Part shown: positions 1-7,441 of the stretch, piece by piece
Layout: each line of letters begins with the position of its first letter
How positions within the stretch are numbered: the stretch's first letter is position 1
Assembly (NCBI GenBank): GCA_943789295.1
Contig: CALSTO010000002.1
Location: 186,001-250,000, forward strand
DNA from: MAG-121220-bin8 sp002700465
Lineage (GTDB): Bacteria; Bacteroidota; Bacteroidia; Flavobacteriales; Flavobacteriaceae
DNA length: 64,000 nt
Reading direction: 5' to 3'
Program-made: the position numbers and the translations under genes
The notes under the pieces: model-generated
Database searches by the model: none
Told to the model about the DNA's origin: nothing
What the model saw: the letters and a program-made list of their open reading frames with translations, nothing else

Positions 1-275
1 AACCAGTTATTACAGAAAAAGCTACTGCTGATAGTGAGCTTAAAAATAGATTTACTTTTTTAGTTGATACTAATGCTAATAAAGTTCAAATTAAAAAAGC
101 AGTTGAAGAAACTTATGGTGTTTCTGTCGATAAGGTAAGAACCATGAGATATGGTGCAGAAAGAAAAACGAGATATACTAAAACAGGTATACAAAGAGGA
201 AAATCAGTCACTACAAAAAAAGCTGTAGTACAGATTTCAGAAGGAGATACAATAGATTTTTATAATAAACTTTAA
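1..275 (+). CDS. rplW: 50S ribosomal protein L23 (partial, 5' end outside window)
   Basis: The reading frame is open from base 3 to the TAA at 273-275 and encodes the last 90 residues of L23, starting PVITEKATADSELKNRF. This is the conserved P-I-x-T-E-K segment near the L23 N-terminus, so only a few residues are missing. L23 binds 23S rRNA at the peptide exit tunnel and docks trigger factor and SRP. It lies 12 bases upstream of rplB, the normal order in the S10 operon. Identification rests on sequence match and position. Confidence 0.93.
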   Translation, partial: PVITEKATADSELKNRFTFLVDTNANKVQIKKAVEETYGVSVDKVRTMRYGAERKTRYTKTGIQRGKSVTTKKAVVQISEGDTIDFYNKL

Positions 276-287
276 AAATAATTAATA

Positions 288-1112
288 ATGTCAGTTAAAG
301 CGCTAAAGCCGATCACACCTGGACAAAGAGGAAGAGTTGTTAATGGATTCGATGCTATTACAACGGATAAGCCTGAAAAAAGCTTACTTGCTCCTAAAAA
401 GCGTTCTGGTGGAAGAAATAGTCAAGGAAAAATGACTATGAGATACATAGGTGGTGGTCATAAGAAAAGATACAGAATCATTGATTTTAAGAGAAATAGA
501 TTTGATGATATTTCAGAAGTCATGTCAATCGAATATGATCCCAATAGATCAGCCTTTATTGCATTAACAAAGTTCGATGATAACGAAAAAAGATACATTG
601 TAGCTTTAAAAGGATTAAAAGTTGGTGATAAAATTGTTTCTGGTTCAAATAAATCTCCAGACATTGGAAATTGTATGCCACTTTCTGACATTCCATTAGG
701 TACGATAATTTCTTGTATTGAAATGAGACCTGGTAAAGGAGCTGCAATTGCTCGAAGTGCAGGTTCGTTTGCTCAACTTATGGCCAAGGATGGTAAGTTT
801 GTTACAGTTAAAATGCCATCTGGTGAAACAAGATTAATTTTATCCTCATGTTACGCTACTATTGGTTCAGTATCAAATTCCGATCATCAATTGACTGTTT
901 TTGGAAAAGCTGGCTCAAAGCGCTGGTTAGGTAGAAGACCTAGAACTCGTCCAGTAGCTATGAATCCTGTTGATCATCCAATGGGTGGTGGTGAAGGAAG
1001 AGCTTCTGGTGGTCATCCAAGATCTAAGAACGGAATTCCAGCTAAAGGATTTAGAACAAGAGATAAGAAGAAGGCTAGTAATAAATATATAATAGAAAGA
1101 AAAAAGAAATAA
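288..1112 (+). CDS. rplB: 50S ribosomal protein L2
   Basis: This 274-residue protein has the usual L2 length. It carries the conserved NPVDHPMGGGEG segment, with the histidine near residue 230 that sits close to the peptidyl transferase centre. L2 helps subunit association and tRNA binding. The ATG is preceded by an A/T-only leader without a Shine-Dalgarno sequence. The gene abuts rpsS directly: its TAA ends one base before the next ATG, which suggests translational coupling. Confidence 0.98.
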   Translation: MSVKALKPITPGQRGRVVNGFDAITTDKPEKSLLAPKKRSGGRNSQGKMTMRYIGGGHKKRYRIIDFKRNRFDDISEVMSIEYDPNRSAFIALTKFDDNEKRYIVALKGLKVGDKIVSGSNKSPDIGNCMPLSDIPLGTIISCIEMRPGKGAAIARSAGSFAQLMAKDGKFVTVKMPSGETRLILSSCYATIGSVSNSDHQLTVFGKAGSKRWLGRRPRTRPVAMNPVDHPMGGGEGRASGGHPRSKNGIPAKGFRTRDKKKASNKYIIERKKK

Positions 1113-1391
1113 ATGGCACGTTCACTAAAGAAAGGACCTTATGTCCATTATAGTTTGATAAAAAAAGTTCAAAGTAATTTGGATTCAAAGAAAAAAGCAG
1201 TTGTTAAGACTTGGTCAAGAGCTTCAATGATAATTCCTGATTTTGTAGGTCAAACAATTGCTGTACATAATGGTCGTCAATTTGTTCCTGTTTATATAAC
1301 GGAAAACATGGTTGGTCACAAACTAGGAGAATTTTCTCCAACTCGCTCTTTCCGTGGTCATGCTGGAGCAAAAAATAAAGGAAAGAAATAA
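1113..1391 (+). CDS. rpsS: 30S ribosomal protein S19
   Basis: At 92 residues it has normal S19 length, with the typical start MARSLKKGPYV and the conserved core VGHKLGEFSPTRSFRGHAG near residues 67-85. S19 binds the 30S head with S13, close to the A and P sites. It starts on the base after the rplB stop codon and is followed by rplV after 11 bases, as expected in the S10 operon. Confidence 0.98.
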   Translation: MARSLKKGPYVHYSLIKKVQSNLDSKKKAVVKTWSRASMIIPDFVGQTIAVHNGRQFVPVYITENMVGHKLGEFSPTRSFRGHAGAKNKGKK

Positions 1392-1402
1392 TTTAATTTG
1401 CA

Positions 1403-1810
1403 ATGGGATTAAGAAAAAGACAAAGCGCTGAAAAAATTAAGGAAGCAAAAAAGCAAATTGCTTTTGCAAAACTTAATAACTGCCCAACTTCTCCGAGAAA
1501 GATGAGAATTGTTGCTGATTCAGTAAGAGGAAAAAAAGTTGATATGGCTTTAACTATTTTAAAATTTAGCCAAAAAGAAGCTTCTAACAGACTTGAAAAA
1601 CTTCTTATGTCTGCTATTTCAAATTGGCAATCTAAAAATGAAGATGCCGATGTTGAGCAAGCTAATTTATTTATAAAAGAAATTAGAGTTGATAGCGCTG
1701 GTATGTTAAAAAGATTAAGACCTGCTCCTCAAGGTAGAGCACACCGAATAAGAAAACGTTCAAATCACGTTACATTAATTTTAGGTTCACAAAATTCAAT
1801 AGAAAGTTAA
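1403..1810 (+). CDS. rplV: 50S ribosomal protein L22
   Basis: This 135-residue protein contains the L22 motif SPRKMRIVADSVRGK near residue 30 and the C-terminal beta-hairpin region RLRPAPQGRAHRIRKRSNHVT, which lines the exit tunnel and is a macrolide-resistance site. It has a short N-terminal extension (MGLRKRQSAEKIKEAKKQ) before the core, as seen in other Bacteroidota L22 proteins. It lies between rpsS and rpsC with one base before the next start. Confidence 0.97.
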   Translation: MGLRKRQSAEKIKEAKKQIAFAKLNNCPTSPRKMRIVADSVRGKKVDMALTILKFSQKEASNRLEKLLMSAISNWQSKNEDADVEQANLFIKEIRVDSAGMLKRLRPAPQGRAHRIRKRSNHVTLILGSQNSIES

Positions 1811-1811
1811 T

Positions 1812-2525
1812 ATGGGACAAAAAACAAATCCAATAGGCAATAGATTAGGTATCATTAGAGGATGGGAATCTAATTGGTATGGTGGAGATGACTATGGAGA
1901 TAAACTTGCAGAAGATCACAAGTTAAGAAAATATGTATTTGCTAGATTATCAAAGGCTAGTGTTTCTAGAGTTATTATTGAAAGAACATTAAAACTTGTT
2001 ACGTTAACTATAACAACTGCTAGACCTGGAATTATTATCGGTAAAGCGGGTCAAGAAGTTGATAAGCTTAAAGAAGAACTTAAAAAACTTTCTGGAAAAG
2101 AAGTTCAATTAAATATTATAGAAATTAAAAGACCTGAGCTTGAAGCTCAATTAGTTGGATCAAGTATTGCTAGACAAATTGAAAGTAGAATTTCTTACCG
2201 TAGAGCAATTAAAATGGCAATTGCTGCCTCAATTAGAATGAATGCAGAAGGGATTAAAGTTCAAATTTCTGGTCGTTTAAATGGAGCTGAAATGGCTCGT
2301 TCAGAATCTTACAAAGAAGGTAGAATTCCGTTATCAACTTTTAGAGCTGATATTGATTATGCTTTAGTTGAAGCTCAAACTACTTATGGTAAATTAGGTA
2401 TAAAGGTTTGGATTATGAAAGGTGAAGTGTATGGAAAAAGAGAATTATCTCCCCTTGTTGGTTTAAGTTTAAGTTCATCAAAATCAAAAGGCGGAAATAA
2501 AGGAAGAAAACAAAGAAGAAGATAA
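1812..2525 (+). CDS. rpsC: 30S ribosomal protein S3
   Basis: At 237 residues this is full-length S3. It starts MGQKTNPIGNRLGIIRGW and has a KH domain with the GIIIGKAGQEV loop near residues 74-84. S3 forms part of the mRNA entry channel. The C-terminus is a short basic tail rich in S, G and K. The gene follows rplV with one spacer base and precedes rplP by 17 bases. Confidence 0.98.
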   Translation: MGQKTNPIGNRLGIIRGWESNWYGGDDYGDKLAEDHKLRKYVFARLSKASVSRVIIERTLKLVTLTITTARPGIIIGKAGQEVDKLKEELKKLSGKEVQLNIIEIKRPELEAQLVGSSIARQIESRISYRRAIKMAIAASIRMNAEGIKVQISGRLNGAEMARSESYKEGRIPLSTFRADIDYALVEAQTTYGKLGIKVWIMKGEVYGKRELSPLVGLSLSSSKSKGGNKGRKQRRR

Positions 2526-2542
2526 TTAAATATATAGTATAA

Positions 2543-2962
2543 ATGTTATCACCAAAAAGAACAAAATTTAGAAAAATGCAGAAAGGCCGCATGAAGGGTC
2601 TTTCACAAAGAGGACATGTCCTTTCAAACGGTATGTTTGGAATCAAGTCTGTCGATGCAAGTTTTTTAACATCAAGACAAATTGAAGCTGCTCGTGTAGC
2701 TGCTACAAGATATATGAAACGTGAAGGTCAACTATGGATTAAGATTTTCCCAGATAAGCCTATTACTAAAAAACCTCTAGAAGTTAGGATGGGTAAAGGT
2801 AAAGGTGCTCCTGAGTATTTCGTAGCTGTTGTTAAGCCTGGTAGAATAATGTTTGAAGTTTCTGGTGTCCCAATTGATGTTGCAAAAGAAGCATTAAGGT
2901 TGGCTGCACAAAAGCTTCCTGTTAAAACAAAATTTATAATTGCAAGAGATTATCAAGCATAA
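2543..2962 (+). CDS. rplP: 50S ribosomal protein L16
   Basis: This 139-residue protein begins MLSPKRTKFRKMQKGRMKG, the characteristic L16 N-terminus, and has the conserved region VRMGKGKGAPEYFVAVVKPGRIMFE near residues 80-105. L16 binds 23S rRNA near the A-site tRNA elbow. It keeps its canonical place between rpsC and rpmC. No ribosome binding site is visible in the A/T-rich leader. Confidence 0.98.
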   Translation: MLSPKRTKFRKMQKGRMKGLSQRGHVLSNGMFGIKSVDASFLTSRQIEAARVAATRYMKREGQLWIKIFPDKPITKKPLEVRMGKGKGAPEYFVAVVKPGRIMFEVSGVPIDVAKEALRLAAQKLPVKTKFIIARDYQA

Positions 2963-2971
2963 ATTGAAAAA

Positions 2972-3166
2972 ATGAAACAAAAAGAAGTTAAAGAATTATC
3001 GATAGATGAGTTAAGTGAAAAACTACTTTCATTTCAGAAAGAACTTTCTGAACTTAAAATGACTCACGCCATTTCACCTATTGAAAATCCTATGCAAATA
3101 AAGAATTTGAGAAGAACTATTGCGCGTATAAATACAGAATTAACTGCAAGGTCAATTCAAGAATAA
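2972..3166 (+). CDS. rpmC: 50S ribosomal protein L29
   Basis: A 64-residue, two-helix protein beginning MKQKEVKELSIDELSEKL and containing IENPMQIKNLRRTIARINTEL, the usual L29 core. L29 sits at the exit tunnel next to L23. Start and length fit the family, and the gene is in the conserved rplP-rpmC-rpsQ order with short spacers of 9 and 11 bases. Confidence 0.96.
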   Translation: MKQKEVKELSIDELSEKLLSFQKELSELKMTHAISPIENPMQIKNLRRTIARINTELTARSIQE

Positions 3167-3177
3167 AACTTTTATAA

Positions 3178-3435
3178 ATGGAAACAAGAAACCTAAGAAA
3201 AGAAAGAATTGGAATTGTTACTAGTAACAAAATGGAAAAATCTATTGTTGTCGCTGAAGTTAACAAGGTAAAGCATCCAATGTATGGAAAATTCGTTTTA
3301 AAGACTAAAAAATATGTTGCACACGATCAAGAAAACGAATGTAATATAGGAGATACTGTAAAAATAATGGAAACAAGACCCCTTAGCAAATCAAAATGCT
3401 GGAGACTTGTTCAAATTTTAGAAAGAGCTAAATAA
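3178..3435 (+). CDS. rpsQ: 30S ribosomal protein S17
   Basis: This 85-residue OB-fold protein has the S17 pattern RKERIGIVTSNKMEKSIVV followed by KHPMYGKFV and the closing ETRPLSKSKCWRLVQILERAK. S17 is a primary 16S rRNA binder in the 30S body. Its stop codon overlaps the rplN start by one base (TAATG), a likely reinitiation junction. Confidence 0.97.
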   Translation: METRNLRKERIGIVTSNKMEKSIVVAEVNKVKHPMYGKFVLKTKKYVAHDQENECNIGDTVKIMETRPLSKSKCWRLVQILERAK

Positions 3436-3803
3436 TGGTACAACAAGAATCAAGATTAACTGTAGCTGATAATACTGGTGCGAAAGAAGTACTAACTATT
3501 AGAGTACTTGGTGGAACAAAAAGAAGGTATGCTTCTGTTGGTGACAAAATAGTTATCACTGTAAAACATTCAACCCCAAACGGTACAGTTAAAAAAGGAC
3601 AAGTTTCAACTGCTGTAGTAGTAAGAACAAAAAAAGAAGTTAGAAGAAAAGATGGTTCATACATTAGGTTTGACGATAATGCATGTGTCTTATTAGATGC
3701 TGCAGGAGAAATGAGAGGAACTCGTGTTTTCGGACCAGTAGCAAGAGAACTTAGAGATAAAAAATTTATGAAAATAGTTTCACTAGCACCTGAAGTTTTA
3801 TAA
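3435..3803 (+). CDS. rplN: 50S ribosomal protein L14
   Basis: At 122 residues this has the exact usual length of L14. It begins MVQQESRLTVADNTGAKEVLTIRVLGG and ends with GTRVFGPVARELRDKKFMKIVSLAPEVL. L14 forms an intersubunit bridge and binds the silencing factor RsfS. It starts inside the stop codon of rpsQ and is followed after two bases by rplX. Confidence 0.98.
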   Translation: MVQQESRLTVADNTGAKEVLTIRVLGGTKRRYASVGDKIVITVKHSTPNGTVKKGQVSTAVVVRTKKEVRRKDGSYIRFDDNACVLLDAAGEMRGTRVFGPVARELRDKKFMKIVSLAPEVL

Positions 3804-3805
3804 TT

Positions 3806-4117
3806 ATGATTAAAATTAAAGTAAAAACGGGAGATCAAGTAAGAGTTTTAGCTGGAGACCATAAAGGTTCTGAAGGTAAAATTGTGAAATTATTACGATC
3901 TAAAAACTTAGCAATTGTCGAGGGGGTTAATATGGTTAAAAAACATAATAAACCTAGTTCTCAGAATCCAAAGGGTGGTATTACTGAGCAAGAAGCTCCA
4001 ATACATATCTCTAACCTTTCACTACTTACATCAAAGGGTGAAACAACAAGAGTTGGATACAAGACAACTGATGGAAAAAAAAATAGAGTTGCATTAAAAT
4101 CTGATGAAATAATTTAA
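3806..4117 (+). CDS. rplX: 50S ribosomal protein L24
   Basis: This 103-residue protein has a KOW motif (TGDQVRVLAGDHKGSEGKIVK) near residues 8-28 and the L24 segment GVNMVKKHNKPS. L24 is an early assembly initiator of the 50S subunit. It lies between rplN and rplE with two-base spacers on both sides, in the standard spc order. Confidence 0.97.
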   Translation: MIKIKVKTGDQVRVLAGDHKGSEGKIVKLLRSKNLAIVEGVNMVKKHNKPSSQNPKGGITEQEAPIHISNLSLLTSKGETTRVGYKTTDGKKNRVALKSDEII

Positions 4118-4119
4118 TT

Positions 4120-4671
4120 ATGAATTACCAACCTAGATTAAAAAAAGAATTTAATGAAAGAATTATATCTTCTTTAAAAGAAGAATATTCTTACAGTAAT
4201 GTAATGATGGTACCACAACTTAAAAAAATTGTTATAAGTAAAGGAGTTGGTGGTGCAGTTGCAGATAAAAAATTAATTGATCACGCGATAGATGAATTAT
4301 CAACTATTTCTGGTCAAAAAGCAATTTCAACATTATCTAAAAAAGATGTTGCTACTTTCAAATTAAGAAAGGGAATGCCAATTGGAGCTAAAGTAACTTT
4401 AAGAGCTGAAAGAATGTATGAATTTTTAGATAGATTGATTACTTCTGCTCTACCAAGAGTTAGAGATTTCCAAGGTATTAAAGCTTCTGGCTTTGACGGA
4501 AGAGGAAATTATAACTTAGGAGTTACTGAACAAATTATTTTTCCAGAGATTGATATTGATAAAGTAAATAAAATTTCTGGTATGGATATAACATTTGTAA
4601 CTAGTGCTAAAACAGATAAAGAAGCTAAATCATTACTAACTGAACTAGGTTTACCTTTTAAAAAGAATTAA
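4120..4671 (+). CDS. rplE: 50S ribosomal protein L5
   Basis: At 183 residues this matches full-length L5. It shows the conserved VPQLKKIVISKGVGG, KLRKGMPIGAKVTLR and GVTEQIIFPEIDIDKV segments. L5 binds 5S rRNA and contacts P-site tRNA. It starts two bases after rplX and its stop is two bases before rpsN. Confidence 0.98.
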   Translation: MNYQPRLKKEFNERIISSLKEEYSYSNVMMVPQLKKIVISKGVGGAVADKKLIDHAIDELSTISGQKAISTLSKKDVATFKLRKGMPIGAKVTLRAERMYEFLDRLITSALPRVRDFQGIKASGFDGRGNYNLGVTEQIIFPEIDIDKVNKISGMDITFVTSAKTDKEAKSLLTELGLPFKKN

Positions 4672-4673
4672 TT

Positions 4674-4943
4674 ATGGCTAAAGAATCAATGAAGGCCCGT
4701 GAGGTCAAAAGAGCAAAATTATGTGCTAAGTATGCTGACAAGAGAAAAGCTTTAAAAGAAGCTGGTGATTTTGAAGGACTTCAAAAGTTACCAAAAAACT
4801 CATCTCCTGTTAGAGCCCATAATAGATGTAAGCTTACAGGAAGACCAAAAGGTTACATGAGACAGTTTGGTATTTCTAGAGTTTTATTCAGAGAAATGGC
4901 AAATAAAGGTTTAATCCCAGGAGTTAGAAAAGCTAGCTGGTAA
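4674..4943 (+). CDS. rpsN: 30S ribosomal protein S14, long zinc-free form
   Basis: This 89-residue protein is the long form of S14. It lacks the two CxxC pairs of the short zinc-binding form and has only isolated cysteines (LCAKYA and NRCKLTGRPKGYMRQFGISR). The C-terminal part is the canonical 16S-binding region. S14 assembles late in the 30S head. Together with L36 and L31 in this window it gives a set of ribosomal proteins without complete zinc sites. Confidence 0.97.
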   Translation: MAKESMKAREVKRAKLCAKYADKRKALKEAGDFEGLQKLPKNSSPVRAHNRCKLTGRPKGYMRQFGISRVLFREMANKGLIPGVRKASW

Positions 4944-4955
4944 ATAAATATAAAA

Positions 4956-5354
4956 ATGAATACAGATCCAATTGCAGATTATTTAACTAGAATCAGAAAT
5001 GCTAATAGTGCTGGCCACAAAGTTGTTTCTATTCCTGCTTCCAATGTTAAAAAAGAAATTACAAAAATATTGTTTGATCAAGGCTATATTTTAAGCTATA
5101 AGTTTGAGGATGACACTACTCAAGGTAGTATCAAAATTGCTTTAAAATATAATTCTTATTCAAAAGAGCCAGTAATAAAAAAATTAGAAAGAATCAGTAA
5201 GCCTGGTTTAAGAAAATATTCAGATTCAATTAGTTTACCAAGAGTTTTAAATGGCTTAGGAATAGCAATTGTTTCTACTTCCAAGGGCCTGATGACTGGA
5301 AAAAAAGCAAAACAATCTAACGTAGGGGGAGAAATTCTTTGTTACGTACATTAA
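4956..5354 (+). CDS. rpsH: 30S ribosomal protein S8
   Basis: At 132 residues this is standard S8, beginning MNTDPIADYLTRIRNANSAGH and ending with GLMTGKKAKQSNVGGEILCYVH. S8 binds the central domain of 16S rRNA and is the translational repressor of the spc operon in Escherichia coli; whether it has that role here cannot be seen. The end of the gene lies just before rplF, whose true ATG is 11 bases after the stop. Confidence 0.97.
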   Translation: MNTDPIADYLTRIRNANSAGHKVVSIPASNVKKEITKILFDQGYILSYKFEDDTTQGSIKIALKYNSYSKEPVIKKLERISKPGLRKYSDSISLPRVLNGLGIAIVSTSKGLMTGKKAKQSNVGGEILCYVH

Positions 5355-5365
5355 AAATTTATAAA

Positions 5366-5908
5366 ATGTCAAGAGTAGGAAATAATCCAATATCAATTCC
5401 AGAAGGTGTCTCTGTTGAGATTCAACCAAATTCCATAATAGTAAAGGGAAAATTGGGAGAACTTTCTCAGACTTATGATTCGATAACTATTGAACAAGTT
5501 GAAAATCAATTAATAATAAAAAGAATTAATGATTCTAAACCAATCAAAGCAAAACATGGTTTGTATAGAGCACTTTTTTCTAATATGGTTGAAGGAGTTT
5601 CAAAAGGTTGGATAAAAGAATTGGAATTAGTTGGTGTAGGTTATAGAGCTTCTAATCAAGGACAAAAACTTGAATTAGCATTAGGGTTTTCTCACAATAT
5701 TGTATTTCAAATTCCAACTGAAGTAAAGGTTGAAACTGTTTCAGAAAAGGGTAAAAATCCTATTATTAAATTGACTTCTTTAGATAAACAGCTTTTAGGT
5801 TCTATTGCCTCAAAGATTAGAGGTTTTAGAAAGCCAGAACCATACAAAGGAAAAGGAGTTAAATATGTTGGAGAGCAAATACGTAGAAAAGCAGGTAAAT
5901 CTGCATAA
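5366..5908 (+). CDS. rplF: 50S ribosomal protein L6
   Basis: The longest frame opens at 5339 inside rpsH, but I choose the ATG at 5366 because the protein then begins MSRVGNNPISIPEGV, the family's normal N-terminus, with 180 residues and no overlap. The conserved GVGYRA segment and the C-terminal signature KPEPYKGKGVKYVGEQIRRKAGK are present. L6 lies near the sarcin-ricin loop and supports factor binding. It is followed by rplR after 11 bases. Confidence 0.97.
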   Translation: MSRVGNNPISIPEGVSVEIQPNSIIVKGKLGELSQTYDSITIEQVENQLIIKRINDSKPIKAKHGLYRALFSNMVEGVSKGWIKELELVGVGYRASNQGQKLELALGFSHNIVFQIPTEVKVETVSEKGKNPIIKLTSLDKQLLGSIASKIRGFRKPEPYKGKGVKYVGEQIRRKAGKSA

Positions 5909-5919
5909 ATTTATAGAAA

Positions 5920-6276
5920 ATGAGTTTGTCAAAAGTTGAAAAGAGAAAGAAAATAAAAAAAAGAATAAGACAGCATGTCTATGGCAGTGAAAGTAGACCA
6001 AGATTGTCAGTATTTAGAAGTAATAAAGAAATCTATGCTCAAATAGTTGATGATGTTAACGGTAAAACTTTAGCTTCAGCATCCTCACGAGATAAAGATA
6101 TTGCTGATAGTACTAAAACTAAAATTGAATTATCCAAAATGGTTGGAGTTTCAATTGGTTCTAAAGCTTTAAAGGCTGGTATTGAAAAAATAGGTTTTGA
6201 TAGAAGTGGGTACTTATATCACGGTAGAGTTAAATCATTAGCAGAAGGAGCCAGAGAAGCTGGACTTAAATTTTAA
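5920..6276 (+). CDS. rplR: 50S ribosomal protein L18
   Basis: This 118-residue protein has the L18 pattern RPRLSVFRSNKEIYAQIVDD near residues 28-47 and the ending GYLYHGRVKSLAEGAREAGLKF. L18 binds 5S rRNA together with L5. The N-terminus is strongly basic. Length and position between rplF and rpsE are typical. Confidence 0.97.
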   Translation: MSLSKVEKRKKIKKRIRQHVYGSESRPRLSVFRSNKEIYAQIVDDVNGKTLASASSRDKDIADSTKTKIELSKMVGVSIGSKALKAGIEKIGFDRSGYLYHGRVKSLAEGAREAGLKF

Positions 6277-6279
6277 TTT

Positions 6280-6798
6280 ATGAAAAATAATAAAAACGAG
6301 TTTGTTAAACCTGGTGGATTAGATCTTAAAGATCGTCTAGTAAGTATACAACGTGTTACTAAAGTAACTAAAGGTGGTAGAGCATTTGGTTTTACTGCTA
6401 TTGTAGTTGTTGGTGATGAAAACGGAGTTGTTGGCCATGGTTTAGGAAAATCAAAAGATGTTGCCACTTCAATTGCTAAAGCTGTAGAAGATGCTAAAAA
6501 GAATTTAGTAAGAATAGCTTTGCATAATTCAACTCTTCCGCATGAACAAAAAGGTAAACATGGAGGGGCAAAGGTTTTTATAAAACCTGCATCCCAAGGT
6601 ACTGGAGTTATTGCTGGAGGAGCGGTTAGAGCAGTATTAGAATCTTTAGGCGTTCAAGATGTTCTTTCTAAATCTCAAGGATCGTCTAATCCTCACAATG
6701 TTGTGAAAGCAACTTTTGATGCATTACTTAGACTTAGGAATGCAAATACTGTTGCTCAAGAAAGAGGAGTTTCATTAGAAAAAGTTTTTAACGGATAA
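6280..6798 (+). CDS. rpsE: 30S ribosomal protein S5
   Basis: At 172 residues this is a full S5. The N-terminal double-stranded RNA-binding-like domain carries LKDRLVSIQRVTKVTKGGRAFGFTAIVVVGD, and the C-terminal domain includes GGAVRAVLESLGVQDVLSKSQGSSNPHNVVKAT. S5 shapes the mRNA entry channel and decoding fidelity. It starts three bases after rplR. Confidence 0.98.
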   Translation: MKNNKNEFVKPGGLDLKDRLVSIQRVTKVTKGGRAFGFTAIVVVGDENGVVGHGLGKSKDVATSIAKAVEDAKKNLVRIALHNSTLPHEQKGKHGGAKVFIKPASQGTGVIAGGAVRAVLESLGVQDVLSKSQGSSNPHNVVKATFDALLRLRNANTVAQERGVSLEKVFNG

Positions 6799-6800
6799 TT

Positions 6801-6977
6801 ATGGCAAAAATTAAAATAAAAAAAGTTAGAAGTGAAATCAAAAGACCTGGAGATCAGAAAAAAACTCTTTTGGCATTAGGATTAAAGAAAATTGGTCAAG
6901 TTGTTGAACATGAGGATACTCCTAATATCATTGGAATGGTAAACAAGGTTAAACATTTAGTTTCTATCATTAAATAA
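6801..6977 (+). CDS. rpmD: 50S ribosomal protein L30
   Basis: A short 58-residue frame begins at the ATG at 6801 and ends at TAA 6975-6977. It reads MAKIKIKKVRSEIKRPGDQKK and contains LGLKKIGQVVEHEDTPNIIGMVNKVKHLV, which matches L30. It fills the gap between rpsE and rplO, the usual location of rpmD. It is too small to be picked up by simple length filters, but codon use and position make it secure. Confidence 0.95.
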   Translation: MAKIKIKKVRSEIKRPGDQKKTLLALGLKKIGQVVEHEDTPNIIGMVNKVKHLVSIIK

Positions 6978-6983
6978 AAAAGT

Positions 6984-7436
6984 ATGAATTTAAATAATTT
7001 AAAACCAAAAGAAGGGTCCATACACACATCTAAAAAGAGAGTTGGTAGAGGCCAAGGTTCTGGAAAAGGTGGTACTGCGACAAGAGGACATAAAGGTGCT
7101 AAGTCAAGATCCGGTTATTCTAGAAAATTAGGTTTTGAGGGTGGTCAAATGCCATTACAAAGAAGAGTTCCTAAGTTTGGATTTAATAATATTAACAGAG
7201 TAGAATACCAGCCTGTTAATCTTGAAGCTATTCAATTATTAATTGATAACAAAAAGGTTAAAAATTCAATGGATATTCAAAGTTTTATTGATAACGGTTT
7301 AGCTAACAAAAATGATTTAGTTAAAGTTTTAGGTTCAGGAAAAATTAGTTCATCTATTAAAATAACAGCTCACAAATTTTCTAAAAGTGCTGTAGCACAA
7401 ATAGAAAAGAGTGGAGGAGAAGCAATAACTTTATAA
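6984..7436 (+). CDS. rplO: 50S ribosomal protein L15
   Basis: This 150-residue protein begins MNLNNLKPKEGSIHTSKKRVGRGQGSGKGGT, the glycine-rich N-terminal extension that penetrates 23S rRNA, followed by GYSRKLGFEGGQMPLQRRVPKFGF. L15 is a late 50S assembly protein. It is followed five bases later by secY, the standard spc arrangement. Confidence 0.97.
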   Translation: MNLNNLKPKEGSIHTSKKRVGRGQGSGKGGTATRGHKGAKSRSGYSRKLGFEGGQMPLQRRVPKFGFNNINRVEYQPVNLEAIQLLIDNKKVKNSMDIQSFIDNGLANKNDLVKVLGSGKISSSIKITAHKFSKSAVAQIEKSGGEAITL

Positions 7437-7441
7437 TTATT

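Noticed and set aside
458..747. Minus-strand frames inside rplB and other ribosomal genes
   Set aside because: They lie wholly within strongly conserved genes, show no protein features and no promoter; they are antisense artefacts.
5339..5365. Upstream start of rplF inside rpsH
   Set aside because: The extension is outside the conserved L6 N-terminus; the ATG at 5366 gives the exact family start.
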